From positions 38,181,293-38,245,292 of the forward strand of contig NC_057814.1 in assembly GCF_018294505.1 (NCBI RefSeq): a stretch of 64,000 nt of DNA, given 5' to 3'. Shown piece by piece: positions 22,294 to 34,851 of the stretch. Made by a program: the position numbers and the translations under genes. The stretch's first letter is position 1. Each line of letters opens with the position of its first letter. The DNA comes from Triticum aestivum. Taxonomy: Eukaryota; Streptophyta; Magnoliopsida; Poales; Poaceae. The notes beneath the pieces were generated by a model. It saw nothing but the letters and a program-made list of their open reading frames with translations, was not told the DNA's origin and did no database searches.

Positions 22294-25200
22294 ATGGCGG
22301 AGCTTGCGTCGGGTGCGGTGAGCTCGCTGCTGGGCGTCATCCGCAACGAGGCCCTGCTGCTGGGCCGCGTCCGGCATGACGTGCAGTTCATCCAGGAGGA
22401 GATGGAGAGCATGCAGAGCTTCTTAGCGCACCTGTCAAAGAAGGCGCCCGGCGGTGGCGAGCAGGACGAGCAGATGCGCACGTGGATGAACCAGGTCCGG
22501 CTGCTCGCCCAGGACAGCAGCAACTGCATCGACATGTACCTGTACCGCGGCAACCCCGAGCTCCATCTCGCCAGCGGCGGCCTCCGGCGCTACGTCTTCT
22601 GGCTTCCCTGGTTTGTGCACAAGATGGTGGCCCAGCGTCGCGCGGCCATCCAGCTGGGTGTGCTCAGGGAAAGGGCGCATGACATTGGCGAGCGGCGAAC
22701 CAGGTACTGTAACACTCTCTGCATTCTCAGAACACTATGCTGTAGCATATTTGCCGCAATTAGCCTCTTTTATCTCCCAATCCATGGCAGACAACTAACA
22801 ACAGAAATAACAATTATAGACAAGAGTGTGGTTTTTTCATACCCCTATTTAGCTACACCTTCTACCTACACCATTCAGTTTGCATCAACACCCAAGCTAT
22901 CCTCGTATAGAAATTTCTCATTTTTGTTTCTTCCGAACAAGAGGACATTTGATATTAAAACTATGCAAGTCAACTATACACAAGTGCCACTCTTTGTATA
23001 AAATGCTTCCGATCTTTTTGATAAAACATAAATTTGTCAAATTTAAAATTTTGAATGAGCTGTATCGTTTTGAAAAATTCCTATTGTGCCAAGAAATTTG
23101 AAAATATTTCTGCACATGGTAATACTTGTGCGATGTTGATCCGCAAAGTTTCGAGTTCAATTTTTCTTTTATTTGGAGAAACAATTAAAGAGAAGTTTGT
23201 CCAGAAGAATTTCGATGCAATCATAGACAGTGAAGATAGAAGGTGTAGTGGTATGGTCGTACAATTACAAATTTCCATAATAATAGACATCCATGGAATC
23301 AAGGGGAACATAACAAAGAACATGCCTCAACAACCGCTCTAATATAGAAATCCAAGAGTGACTATTTCTCAATCGGTTTACAAATAGTTTTTTTTTTCAC
23401 TTGACGTTTAATTATTTATAGCCATCCGATGAAGATTTTATCTTAGCTTTGTACTCAAATGAATATCAATGATCCGATCCTACAAATCCTAGTATTGATT
23501 TGCAGTTAAGTATCGATTTGCAGTTAGGTATTTTAATTGTCTTATAAATAACAAAACCATTGAAATTCATTTACATCTTGGCTCATGTACGTACAAAATC
23601 GCAAGGTGGATTTCTAAGTTGTGTGGTTTATATTGAGATATAAACATGGTGAAGGAGTGTGTAAATTATAGGGTGTACTACTCCTGGATTTCATACATGT
23701 TGCTTCAAAGAGTAAAAATACACCGCAAGTAAATTGAAAAGGAAACAACCATATGTGGAAACAAAGCTTCAAATAAGGGTTAAAACATAAAAAAAATCAT
23801 CAAAATAATAAACAATAATTCTTCTCATTGTGAGACATCCAAATTATGTCAATATCTTCACACACGTTCTTGCATTTATGGTGAAGCCAAGCAAATAGGG
23901 CCAGTACTTGCTCACATACCGCAGTTCCCTGCTTCCACTATGGTTGTTTCATCCGATTCGAGTGCATTAAGGTATAAATAGAAGCACTAATATCTACACA
24001 TGATTCTTCAAATTCGAAAGATTAATAAATACAATACAATGATAAGAGAATGCTTAGAGACACAATTATACCAATGCAAATAATTGGTCATCAACGTGAA
24101 CTTGTACCATAAAGTGGTGACAGCACAAGATTGTGTTTCTCCACTAGTGTGTGTCAAGGGAATCTATCGTGCCATCAACATATTCATAACCTAAGGTATG
24201 GAGGAACAAAGGGACACCGAGATGGATGGCGAGAGAGTGGCACAAAAGTGAAAATCTATTGATTTCCTTTAAAATGCCTGCCTCAGTTGAGAGGGGATGT
24301 TGAGAGTGTCAATCTGGTTTGTGCTCCATAGAACATGGTATTTTCAACAGTACAAAAATATAATCAGCAGTTTAAAAAGTTTGATTTTTTCACGGATATA
24401 TACATGTATTCTACATACTCCCTCCGGTCCTTTTTACTTCGCATATAAGATTTGTTTGAAGTTAAACTTCATAAAGTTTGACCATATTTATATTCAAAAA
24501 AATATCAACATCTACAATACCAAAGTTATACAATATGAAAATTAAATTCATGATGCATGAAATGATGTTAATTTTGTATTATAAATGTTGATTTTTCTTC
24601 TATAAAATTGGTTAAACTTTACAAAGTTTGACTTTAGAAAAATCTTATATGTGGATTAGAAAGGACCGGAGGCAGTACATGTAAAATGTTAGTAAAGAAA
24701 CTTCAGTTCAAAAGCTACCCAAAATACAAATCCGTATGCCACAAAAGAAATTTACCCTATGTCAAACATATATTGATAAAAATATTTATGTACATGTATA
24801 CTAGACATCTATAAAAATATTTGTTATTATCATTCCAAAAAAATTAGGCACCAAATATTGTTTTTTGCTTTTTTGGAGGAGTGGATGTAGATCGGCTCCC
24901 TTTTGACTTTTCAGCTACTAGAAAGAGATGCCACCTTGTGGCGCGTCTTTTCGACATCGACCTTCTTTATCTTAAATTTTGACCAGGCTCTTTTTTTGCC
25001 CCTAGATTTTTTGTAGGATAAGTTCGGGATTCACAAAAACTGCCTTGATCAAGCAAAATATTCCACTAGCGGAAAATAAAACAGAATGGAAAAATATGAG
25101 AAGGAAAAACAATGAAATAATGAAAAAAATATAAGAAACAAATACTAATAGGTGAAAATACTTTTTCGAAGACATAATAAACATGAAATGCACAAAGTAG

Positions 25201-28200
25201 GGACAATCGCATGAACACCACAAAATAAGACAAGTAAATTGGACAATGAACAAAGAAAACACTATAGAAGGAAATGGCTGGCCCATTAAGCAAGCCCGCT
25301 ACTACTCTGCTTATTAGGAATAGGATTTGCCGGTCCCCCTTACCGGTCTGGCAGTTCAATGCACTAAGGCCCAAATTATGTAGACCACTCAACAACGCAG
25401 CTCAAGTGAACATCACGATCATGAAACAATTCAATACTACTAGTTGAAAAAAAACATTAAAAAATTATCATGGAAGAAATTAGGATTCCTATTTAAACAA
25501 AAAATGACATAAGTACAGTAAATTGAAAGTTGTCATGGAACAATACTATATTACTAATAGGAAGTTAACATAAGTGGAACAAAAAAGTCATGCTGGAATC
25601 AATAAATAACCCTATTGCAACAAAAAATTAAAATAAGTGGAACAATCTAGGATTTCTACTGGACAAAAAAACAATGTGAGACAAAAAGGTAGTTGTAGGA
25701 CAATTGCAGATGATTATTAGGACAAGGAATTAGTATAATTAGAGCAAGACAATCATATTGGACAATTCGGACTCCTAATGCAACAAAAATAAATAAATAA
25801 TATAAAAAAGCATGATACAATATTATAACTATGAATAAAAAGACCAAAATAAAACAATTTATAATTAACAACAGAACAAAAACGAAGCCAACATGGAACA
25901 ATCCATAGTAAGTGGTGGAACAAAAATTATCACCACGCAACAATTCAATACAACTTATTGACCAAAAAAGTGGGAAAATCATCTTCACAATAATTTAGGA
26001 TTTATATTCGGACAAGAAAAGTGGAACAAAAATAATGTCACAGTGTAATAATTCAAGATTAGTACTGGAACAGAGAAATTAATATTACTGGATCAAATTA
26101 CTCATGATGAAGTGACTCAAGATTACTAAAATTCATCACGGAACATAACTATTGTAAGAATATAAAAAGTGGAACAAAATAAAATCATCGAAGGAAAAAA
26201 CTCATAATTACTAGTGAAAAAGAAAAAACAAATTGGAAGAAATTGAAAGTTGTTGTAAAGCAATCCACGATTACCGGTGGGAAAAATCTTCTGAAAAGGA
26301 AGTCGTCGTGAATATTCAGGATTAAGTGGTGCGAAATAGATTAAAAATAAGTAGAACAAAAACCATTAAATACAGAAAATGCATGAAACATAAAGTAGTA
26401 CATATCAGAAAATAAAATGGATATAATACCTATTGTGAAATCAAGAAATTAAAAGAATGTAAGTACAAAGTTATAATAAATCAACGACACTTAATATGGA
26501 ACGGAGGGGATAATGAAGAATTTTCCTCACAAAAAATTAATTATGAACAATTAATTATACATCTAGAAAAAACGTGCACACATACAAACCCATGTATCAC
26601 TATGCTAGAGAGAATAAAAGAGAAAAGTATTTTAGATACACGCAACATGGAATAAAAAAGTATCTAGGCCTAGTCAGCCCATCAACGCCCATCTGTCTTT
26701 GGCCTTGCTCACTTGACATCGCTGGTATACAAGATTAGTTGTGCTTTCTTAGGCTTAATTTTTGGCCTTTTAGTTTTTGGCTTATAAACATAGTAATTAA
26801 CTAGTAGGAACTAATAAATGAGGCTGACAGTTCAGTCATGCTACAATTAAATGCCAGCCTCTGATAATATAATGAACAATTACTACTGAGTTTACAGTTA
26901 CTAGTAAAAACTAATAAATGAGGGAAGGAATCATATGCTACTAATTAAATGCCAGCCTCTGATAATATAATGAACAATTACTACTGAGTTTACAGTTACA
27001 GTTAGTAGTGTATATGGCTGTGCAACTGGCAGCACTGAAATGAATACCTACTGATAAATGAAATGACAAACTCTCGGCTGAAACTTACTAGAAGTATTAT
27101 AGCTAGTTAGCTACCGAGCGACTATTTTGCCACCTAATATAATTCGCTTTAAGTTGTATATATGTGAACATTGCTAAAACATTGTCAAAACATCAAGCCC
27201 ATCCCCCCTGGTACAGAGTCTTACCTAAATAAACCACCACACCGCCCTCAAAAAAATAAAATAGAAAGATAAACCACCACACCATTTTGACTGTTTTGAT
27301 GAGATAAACCTATCAAAGGTCTCGGAATTTCCACCTGGCCTATATATATTGCACTTGCAGAAGTTATTTTTCTTCATCTGTTGTTGTGGCTACATGGTTG
27401 AACTTTTCATTCTAATTAATTATTTCTGGCATGTTACAGGTACGGCGTTGAGGTCCCGGCTAAGGAGGCGGCAGCGGCACTGTCGCCTACAGCAGAGGAG
27501 CAAGCGTCTACATCATCTACTAGTTCCGGAGATGAAAAGGAAAAGAGCAACGATGAACTCATGCTAGCAATGGCAACAACTAACTATTCTGGTGTAAGAG
27601 GGACATTTTACCAGCCTCGTACGCCGGAGGAGAACACTAGGGTGAAGCTAGCCGAATGGATAGACGATGTCGCACAACGCCACACTGCTGAGGGGGAGCC
27701 CATACCATCGGTCGCCATTGTGGCACTGGATAAGGAGGAAACCCTGGCTATTGCGAAGGAAGCTTCCTCAATGTGGAAAAAACATTGTCCCAGCAGGCGC
27801 AGTGTCATGGTCGACATCCCAGCAGTGCACTTGTTTGCTCGAGCCCTTCGAACTCGGGACATTCTGTATTACATCCTGCGGAAGCTTCAATCTGCCGAAC
27901 CACAGCCCCAGCAACAGCAAGGTCATGTCAGCAAAGACGAGACTGAAAAAATAAAAAGTGATATTCGCTTAGAAAAATGGAGGCTGCTCAATCAATTGAC
28001 AGAACAAATCCAAGTAATGAACCTGGACAACAAGTTTGAAGAAATCAAGAACATCATGGAAAAAATGAAGGGCGGACAGCTGCAGATAAACCTGAAACAA
28101 ATGGATGAAGACCCGCTGGGTCTGCCAGAATCCGTTAAAGATAAACCCTTAGGCGTACTCCTCCAAGCGCTGTGGCAGCTCAAGCACAAGCCAGCTGAAG

Positions 28201-31118
28201 GTGCGCCTGCTACCAAACAAGACCTAGAAAGGAAGGAAGACACAATCAGAGACCTAGAAAGGAAGGAAGACACAATCACGCACGAGGCTATCATCAAGGG
28301 AACAGCCAAGAAGCTTAAAGGGCATATGGAAGAAGATGAAGGAAAGGCAATTCGTCTCAATGAAGCCCATTATGAACAGATCCTAAGGGAGGTGTTCCCC
28401 CAGGTGACCACCAAGAAGCGCCCACAGATCCAGGAGCAAGCCACCGCCGTCAGCACCACTAGCACCATTATATTGGTCGAGGATCAAATCAAAGAAATGA
28501 TCCGCAAGGTCCTTCAGGAGAAATCCATGCACAAACCAGGTGCTGAGCTGCAGGAAGACAAATCCACGAAGAAACCAGGTCCAGCTGATCTGCAGGAAGA
28601 CAAATCCGTGAAGAAAATAGATACAGTTGATGGTATACAAAGTCAGCATTGTATTCCGGATGCTCTAATTGAAGAAACCATAGCAAAGATTCGGGAAATA
28701 GAGTGCACGATGAAAGACCAGCTCCAGATCAAAGGAATCATGGACAAAATTGAAGATCGTTTGATGAGCCAAGATGGCCAGATCCTTGTTATCCTCAAAC
28801 TTGATGATGACTGGGTATCTAGATGGGAGGAGACCAAAAATGCTTTCAGCATGTTTGGTCGCATAGCTGGTGCACTGATGTTGACATTCAAAGATAACAT
28901 AGCACGAGCCAAAGAATATTGTTGGCCAGTGCGGGAGCCTATAGACTATTGTCTTCTTGGCCTCTACCGTGATACTGCACTTGAGCTTACAAAAAACCAC
29001 ATGCTTGAAGATAACCCGAAGATTTATCTTGACATCTTGGACAAGTGTAAGCAACAAGAATTCTGCATGAAGATCTTCATTCATGCTTTGCACGCCAACC
29101 CCAAGAGGAGCCATGAAGAGCTAAGCAAGTTGCACAAAGCCCTGCAGCCGGTACCTCAAGCTTCACACACATCTGGGCACAACTCATTCGACAGGAATAT
29201 CATTGCTAAGAAGATGTTCATGTTCTCTTACAGTGACCTGCCTAAGGAATACAGGTCCTGCTTGCTATACCTAGCAATTTTCCCTCGACGACAACACATC
29301 AGGCGGTCAACCTTGATAGGACGGTGGGTTGTAGAGGGGTTGATAACCAAGCAAGACTGGGCAAGTTCTGTTCGACATGCCAATCGATGTTTTGATGCGC
29401 TAATTAACCGGTGGCTTGTTTATCCTGCTGATATTGGTGCAACAGGACAGGTGAAGAGCTGTGTAATAGGTGATGTAGTTCATGGATTCATAACAAAGAT
29501 CGCCAGAAAACAGCGCATTATAGAAACACGGCTGTCACATTACTTGGCTCGCCACTTCTCCATTTTCAACAATCTTCGAATCCGTCGCTCTGATAAAATC
29601 AACAGATTCTTCGAAAAGCTCTATGAAGAATCATTTCGAGTATCCATTATCAAGGTGCTAGATCTAGAAGGCTGTAAATGCTTTGGTGGTAAGAACCAGC
29701 GGTACCTCAAGGACATCTGCAGAACAATGGTACTGCTCAAGTATCTGAGTCTAAGGGGAACAGATGTTAAACAGCTGCCTAGTGAAATCAACAACCTCCG
29801 TGAGCTGGAAGTATTGGATATTCGGGACACCCATGTGCCTGAGTCTGCAACAGTAAATGTCCTACTCCTGAAGCTGAAGCGTTTGCTGGCTGGACACACT
29901 GTGCCGAAGGCAGGCAGTACTGAAATATCTTATGTTCCTGAAAAGATCGGAAAAATGTTAAACATGGAGGTATTGTCCAATGTCAAGGCACAAAATCATC
30001 AAGTTTTGAAAGATATTGGAAAGCTGTGGCAACTGAGGAAGCTTGGTGTGGTTATTGGAGACAATGACAAACTCATTAGGAATTTGCTTCGAGCTATCAG
30101 TGACTTGCATGAGTGCCTCAAGTCTCTGTCAATCACTCTTCCCATGACTGAGCAAGAGCCTTCCAACGAAGATTTTCCAAGTACTGTTCTCCAATATTAT
30201 AAACAACCTCCCAAGCTTCTTCTTGAGAGCCTAAGCATTACTGGAACCACAAAAAAGGGGCAACTTCTTCAAGTGCTGACCAAACATAACGACTTCTTGC
30301 AACTTGCGAAGATAACTCTAACTGGAACCCGACTGAAGCAGGATGATCTGAAGGTCCTCAACAAACTTCCCAATATAGTTTGTCTCAGGCTCCGAGAAAA
30401 AGCATACATCGACATCAAGCTCACCTTCGAGAATGACAAATTCAAAAATCTCAAGTGCTTTCTTGTTGAGGGCTCCAACATGACTGACATCTTGTTTGAA
30501 GGTGGGGCCCTTAAGCTGGAGAAGATCACTTTATGCTCAACCGATGGCATACAATCTCTTTCTGGGGTCGAAGCCCTTCCAGAACTGAAGGAAGTCGAGT
30601 TGAACAACAACAACAACAAGCTTTCATTATTTGACAAGGCTGAGAAAGTTTCCAAGGTGACTCTTTGTAGTACCAAACTGAGCGAAGATGACCTGAAAAT
30701 GTTCGCCAAGATACGATATATGCGCTGCCTAGTCCTGAAGGAGAAAGCTTGTGTTGAAAGCCAGATTAAGTTCAACAAAGATGAGTTCCCAAGTCTCAAC
30801 CTTCTTATTGTCGATGGTTCTGCCATCACCAAGATAGAGTTCGCCAGCGGATCTGCTCCTAAGCTCGAGAAAATCATCTGGTCCTTCACAAGGGGCACGG
30901 TGGGGAGTCTGTCCGGCATTGGCAACCTTCCAAAATTGAAGGAGCTCGAGTTCAATGGCGAATTGATCCCTGTTGAGTTGAAAGAAGCAATTAACAAACA
31001 TAAAAATAAACCCAATCTTATACACAACAAACCAGAAAACCAATACCAAGAAATGGGAAACATAGAAGAAATGGGCAAGGCCGCAAGATTCCCATCCTGC
31101 TGGAAGAGACAGGATTGA
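22294..31118 (+). CDS. CC-LRR resistance-like protein with degenerate NB-ARC and a long charged insert (two exons)
   Basis: Join 22294-22703 and 27440-31118; 1362 aa predicted. The donor gtactg after 22703 and the acceptor ttacag before 27440 give a phase-2 junction that restores the RYGVEVP turn typical of grass CC-NLRs. Residues 1-136 form an Rx-type coiled coil with an EDVID-like QDSSNCIDMYL. Residues about 227-252 sit where the P-loop should be, but there is no GxGGxGKT; the sequence is SVAIVALDKEET. A charged, coiled-coil-prone stretch of about 290 residues follows (about 289-577) with two short repeats (DLERKEDTI twice, LQEDKS twice). LKLDDDW (about 590) is a kinase-2-like remnant. KMFMFSYSDLPKEYRSCLLYLAIFP (728-752) matches the winged-helix region. 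The MHD position reads VHG. LRRs run from about 872 to 1327. ATP-switch function is unlikely; it may act as a helper, partner or decoy. The ATG is in good context (gcaatggcg). Confidence 0.88.
24418..24675. mobile_element. Stowaway MITE in the NLR intron, 258 bp
   Basis: Termini ctccctccggtcc and ggaccggaggcag are inverted repeats, flanked by TA at 24416-24417 and 24676-24677. The interior carries inverted aaactttataaagtttgac-type segments. This is the standard structure of a grass Stowaway element. Confidence 0.9.
25440..26400. repeat. Degenerate A-rich repeat field
   Basis: Variants of agtggaacaaaaa, tcatggaacaat and aggattactactgga recur every 60-90 bases. The copies are diverged and irregularly spaced, so this looks like an old decayed tandem array. 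No coding potential. Confidence 0.5.
26801..26998. repeat. Tandem duplication of a 100-bp block in the NLR intron
   Basis: 26801-26900 and 26901-26998 both start ctagtaggaa/ctagtaaaaa and share the long block aattaaatgccagcctctg through tactactgagtttacagtta, nearly identical. Confidence 0.9.
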
Positions 31119-31569
31119 TGCCGGAGGTGCCCTTCCTATCATATCCATTCATCATTGACCGACTGCCATCCGATGGTGTGGTTTGTGTGTGCTATTTGGC
31201 TTGCTATTGTGTGTTTCTGCCCACAGTGCACGCGTGGACATATATGTTCTTTATCTGTGTATGTCGATCGACTGAATGTGTGTCTTTGCTACTTGTTATA
31301 AATGTGTGCCCTGTAACTAAGATTGAGCATATGTAATGGTGTGTACGGTGTGCCCTGTCACTAAGATTGAATAAATGTAATGGTGTGAAGTTTGAGCTCA
31401 TGGATTTGGGTATTTACTGCCTGAGTGAATGACCGAATGGAGTGAGAATTAAACCACTCGTCTCCAGGTTGCCGAGTGGTTGATCCTAAGCTCGAGAAAC
31501 TATCTACTGAATGTGATCTCACACCAAAAGCCCTGTAATATATTTCTGCGCTCTCTGTTTTTGAGTTCC
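31119..31569. other. 3' flank of the NLR-like gene
   Basis: Probable 3' UTR and flank. It contains a short direct duplication in which ctaagattga precedes gcatatgtaatggtgtg (31317) and aataaatgtaatggtgtg (31363). AATAAA-like sequence at about 31369 could serve polyadenylation. Confidence 0.5.
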
Positions 31570-32110
31570 CGCGGCAGACATGGCCAAATCCCCACAACAA
31601 ATTCCCTCTCATCTATTCATGGCCAAACCAATCAGATCCCCGTTGCTGCATTATTTGCATCGCATCTCAAATCAGATCCCACACCCACACGCGCGGCGCG
31701 GAGAGCTCACCGTGCGGAGGCGAACGGCGGCCGTGCTTGAAGGTGGCGGCGCGCAGAGGGACGCCCGGGAGGAAGGAGGAGGTCCGGCAGGAAGGCGCCT
31801 GCTCGGACGGCGACGCCTTCAGGGCCCCGCCCTATACAGCCGCCCCCGCCGCCAGCCGCCATTGCTCTCCTCTGCATCCGGCCGAGCTTGCCCAGGCCGA
31901 CCACCAGCTCGTCGGCCACGCCCTGGCCGCCCAGCCACCATCGTCGGGCTCCTCCGACTGCCACCAGACAGTCTCGCCGGAGATGGGCTCGAGCGCGACG
32001 GCGCACAACCAAGCAGGGGACGGAGATGGGGACGAGACGGGGTGCTGGATGGTCCAACTTATCGTGTTGAGTTTCCTTACCAAAAGAATACCACGTGGCT
32101 CAATATGTCA
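31570..32110 (+). other. GC-rich low-copy-looking segment, possible gene fragment
   Basis: An abrupt rise in GC content with open frames in more than one frame (31580-32113 and 31737-32123). One frame reads a plausible PPSSGSSDCHQTVSPEMGSS segment, but no domain is recognised and the frames end in AT-rich DNA. It could be the 5' end of a broken gene or a fragment carried by a transposon. I do not call a gene. Confidence 0.3.
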
Positions 32111-33299
32111 TAACTGTCCTTGAATTCTTTTTAGGATCAATTGTTCTTAATTTTAACCGAGTGAACAACTGGAGCTTTTTCAAACCACCAACCAAATGTT
32201 ATGATAGTATTTCAAGAATTTTACAAAACATGTCATTTTTTAAAAACTCTAGCCCCAAAAGTGTTATTTTTTAGCTATATACTTCCTCTGTACCATAATA
32301 TATGTTGAGCTGCTAAAATGACATATATTATGGTACGGAGGGAGTATTCATTAGTTAATTGATGATTAGTTGAAGGGCATGGGCAGTGGTTAAGACGAGT
32401 ACATGTATGTAAGCAGGGTTCAACTGCAGTCGAGTTAAACACTATTGTTCATACAAGTGCGTGCTAATGGTTGCTATGTTGACGAGTTAATTACTCAGGC
32501 GCTAAGAGGGAGGCCGTGCTATGCAAGTCTGGCCATCATCCTAGCAAGCTAGTAGGGCATTCCAGGATCTATCCAAAGCGCTACTACTGTCGAGAGACGC
32601 TCGAGCCCATGAGACATTCAAAGTGGCCAAGTACTACTGCTACATGGAGCCCAATAATTCGATGCATACACGAGAACGCGAGAGGTTAGCAGCAGTGCAT
32701 TCAAAAACTCCCGTGTGATCAGACTACAATGTTAGCCTTCTGGTAACAGGAGCCATGTCTCGTGAATTCTGTAGAGACATGCGCTACCTCGAAGGCCATT
32801 AGAATTACCGAGTAAGAATTAATTTTCTTCTGATGCCTCTAATTCCTAACTGGTTGTGCCTTTCTCCCTAATTAATTCGAAGGAGGAGTGACTATTGAAG
32901 AGTGAACGAACAAACAACTGAACCTTGCAATCGACTCTGTGGAGATGGAGTTATATATCGATACACATGTGAAGGTTGGTGCACTATTGATTTATTTTTG
33001 CTTTTCTTTCTGTAGAGCTTTTTTCATTGTAAAATGCATGTGCGATTCTGCAGATGAATGTTACACCGGCTTGCCTATTTTAACTACATTGGCAATCTAT
33101 GGTTAATTTTCAAATATTATGTATATTGGATACCAAACTTTGTTTTGATCTTGACTGACTTTCAAATGCCAATATATCTCATTAAAAGGCTAAATACCCT
33201 CGGACATTACAATTCGAGAGGCCAACTTCGACTAAGATGAAATTGAAGTCTCTAATTTTTTCTTCCTATCCCTTTGGTGAAGTCCTCGGGGCTAGAAAG
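32111..33299. other. Intergenic DNA, no gene recognised
   Basis: AT-rich; the only definite feature is the very small Stowaway-like hairpin at 32282-32344. Confidence 0.6.
32282..32344. mobile_element. Minimal Stowaway-like MITE, 63 bp hairpin
   Basis: cttcctctgtaccataatatatg pairs with catatattatggtacggagggag, leaving a short loop of about 15 bases. TA flanks both ends (32280-32281, 32345-32346). The element is almost only terminal inverted repeat. Confidence 0.85.
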
Positions 33300-34449
33300 A
33301 TTCGTTACATTCACTGATGTGCGTCGGTCCTAAACAAACGGTTTTTAACCCCTTTACGCGACGGCATTCGGAACCGTCGCCAAATGAGTGTGGGCGATAG
33401 GGGGTCCTTTCCACACGACCCAGAAACCGTTGGGGATATGCCCTCCTGGCAGTGACGGAGCTATGAAGGAAAACCTGGGTGGGCCAAACTAAAAGAAAAC
33501 ACAAAAAGGAAAAAAATCAACTCAAGCAATGGACTAAGAGCTGTTGCGGAAAAATCTTTCCCAACTTCATTTGTAATTGTATTATCTCTTTTTCTCATGA
33601 AAGCCAAATCAATTATTCATTGGTTAGCTTTACTGCCCATGACAATTACCCAGTACTCCCTCCATAAATTAATATAAAAACGTTTAGGTCACTAATATAT
33701 GAGTGTTTAGATCATTACTATTAGTATTCCAAACGCTCTTATATTAGTTTACGGAGAAAGTACCAAATTAAGATGTGTATTATCAATTTATTGAATTTCA
33801 GAGTGCTATAGCCTACATTTTATAGGAAAATTAGTACTGGCCGATAGATGCGTGTGCAACATCGTCTAGGTCGCTACGCTGCTAGTGGCCTCCTGGGGCA
33901 TGCCGCCGCTGCATGGGTCGCCCTCAGGCCTCTGCATCGCTCGACGCTGCTACGATGTGTCGGTGCCACCGGCGGCTCAACCTCCACGGCTCCGCGCCAC
34001 TCTCTGGCCCTCCCTGCGGCTGTACGCGTGGCCCGTGCCCTAGCGTCGCTACTCTGTTGGATAGGAAGAGAAATCGAGTGAGGCATCGAGCAAAAGAATC
34101 GTGAGTTCGTGACGAGGTTTCAGGCAAGCTAGGCAGCCGTGGGCTTGGCCACTTGTATATATGTACTACTATTTTTATTAGGGGTGTATATACTACTACA
34201 TGCATGTTTAGCCCAAGGGTTTGGTGGGCCATGGCACGCTTTTGCCCTCACGAAGCTCCACCAGTGCCTTCTGACACACACGCTCGGCAAAATGCGGTCG
34301 TGTGCGATCGGCGAGCACTCAAATACAGAAATACGTATAGTAGTGCTAAAAAATACAATTATATAGGCGAAATCATTTTCGATCGTAAGTATATCCCACA
34401 CAGTCAGTCGCCACTAAACGTTTCCGTTCGTATATACATCCCACACAGT
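33300..34449. other. Intergenic DNA with transposon scraps
   Basis: Includes a hAT-like terminus (cagtgacggagctatgaagg at 33454, no partner found) and a Stowaway MITE at 33656-33760. A GC-rich segment at 33848-34090 has short open frames that I do not recognise. 33330-33450 has cggttttt and gacggcattcggaaccgtcg motifs like CACTA subterminal DNA. Confidence 0.45.
33656..33760. mobile_element. Stowaway MITE, 105 bp
   Basis: ctccctccataaattaatataaaa at the left is mirrored by ttatattagtttacggagaaag at the right. TA dinucleotides flank both ends (33654-33655 and 33761-33762). Confidence 0.85.
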
Positions 34450-34620
34450 CACTACAAGGAAAACGTTTGCGCAAGGTGGCGTAACGCAAACAGTTTTGAA
34501 GAGAATGTCGTGTGTGATTGTTCGTTGATCCAACACGATTTATTCCTAGAAACTGTGGTCATCACCCACGGTGGTTTCTCATTAACCGTTTGCAATAGAA
34601 AAACCCAATTAGCAAGCTAA
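34450..34620 (+). mobile_element. CACTA transposon left terminus with subterminal repeats
   Basis: Starts CACTACAAGGAAAACG, the common CACTA terminus. Repeated aacgtttgcg, aacagtttt, accgtttgc and cacggtggt motifs follow on both strands, as expected for subterminal transposase-binding regions. The element extends to the right. Its right end may be the CACTA-like terminus near 50105, but TIR agreement is weak and the 3-bp flanks differ (agt versus gtt), so the pairing is not established. Confidence 0.65.
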
Positions 34621-34851
34621 TTGGCCAATTAGCAGACTAATTGCCCTATTATTAATAATCCATTTACTAATCTAATTAACATTCATATTAAGCACATAAG
34701 ATATTCCATTTCCATGTTAAGGAAGCAGGATTTCATAATTGAAATACATCAGAGTACAACGTGATATAGCTTCAGCACTCAGCTACCCTATTACACAACT
34801 GCACTAGCAGCAAGTTTCACATGCAACATCTAGAACCTTTCAAAATTAGCA

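Larger units (their letters stand above)
22704..27439 (+). other. Single 4.7-kb intron of the NLR-like gene
   Basis: Starts gtactgtaac and ends atgttacag. It is AT-rich and contains a Stowaway MITE (24418-24675), a long stretch of degenerate short repeats (25440-26400) and a tandem 100-bp duplication (26801-26998). No second gene is recognised inside it. Confidence 0.8.

Noticed and set aside
27561..31118. Single-exon start of the NLR-like gene at 27561
   Set aside because: The coiled-coil exon at 22294-22703 joins at 27440 in the correct phase and restores the family RYGVEVP turn, so translation should start at 22294.
33454..33500. Second hAT element
   Set aside because: Only a cagtgacggagc-like left end is visible. 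No right terminus or 8-bp duplication was found, so it is noted only as a scrap.
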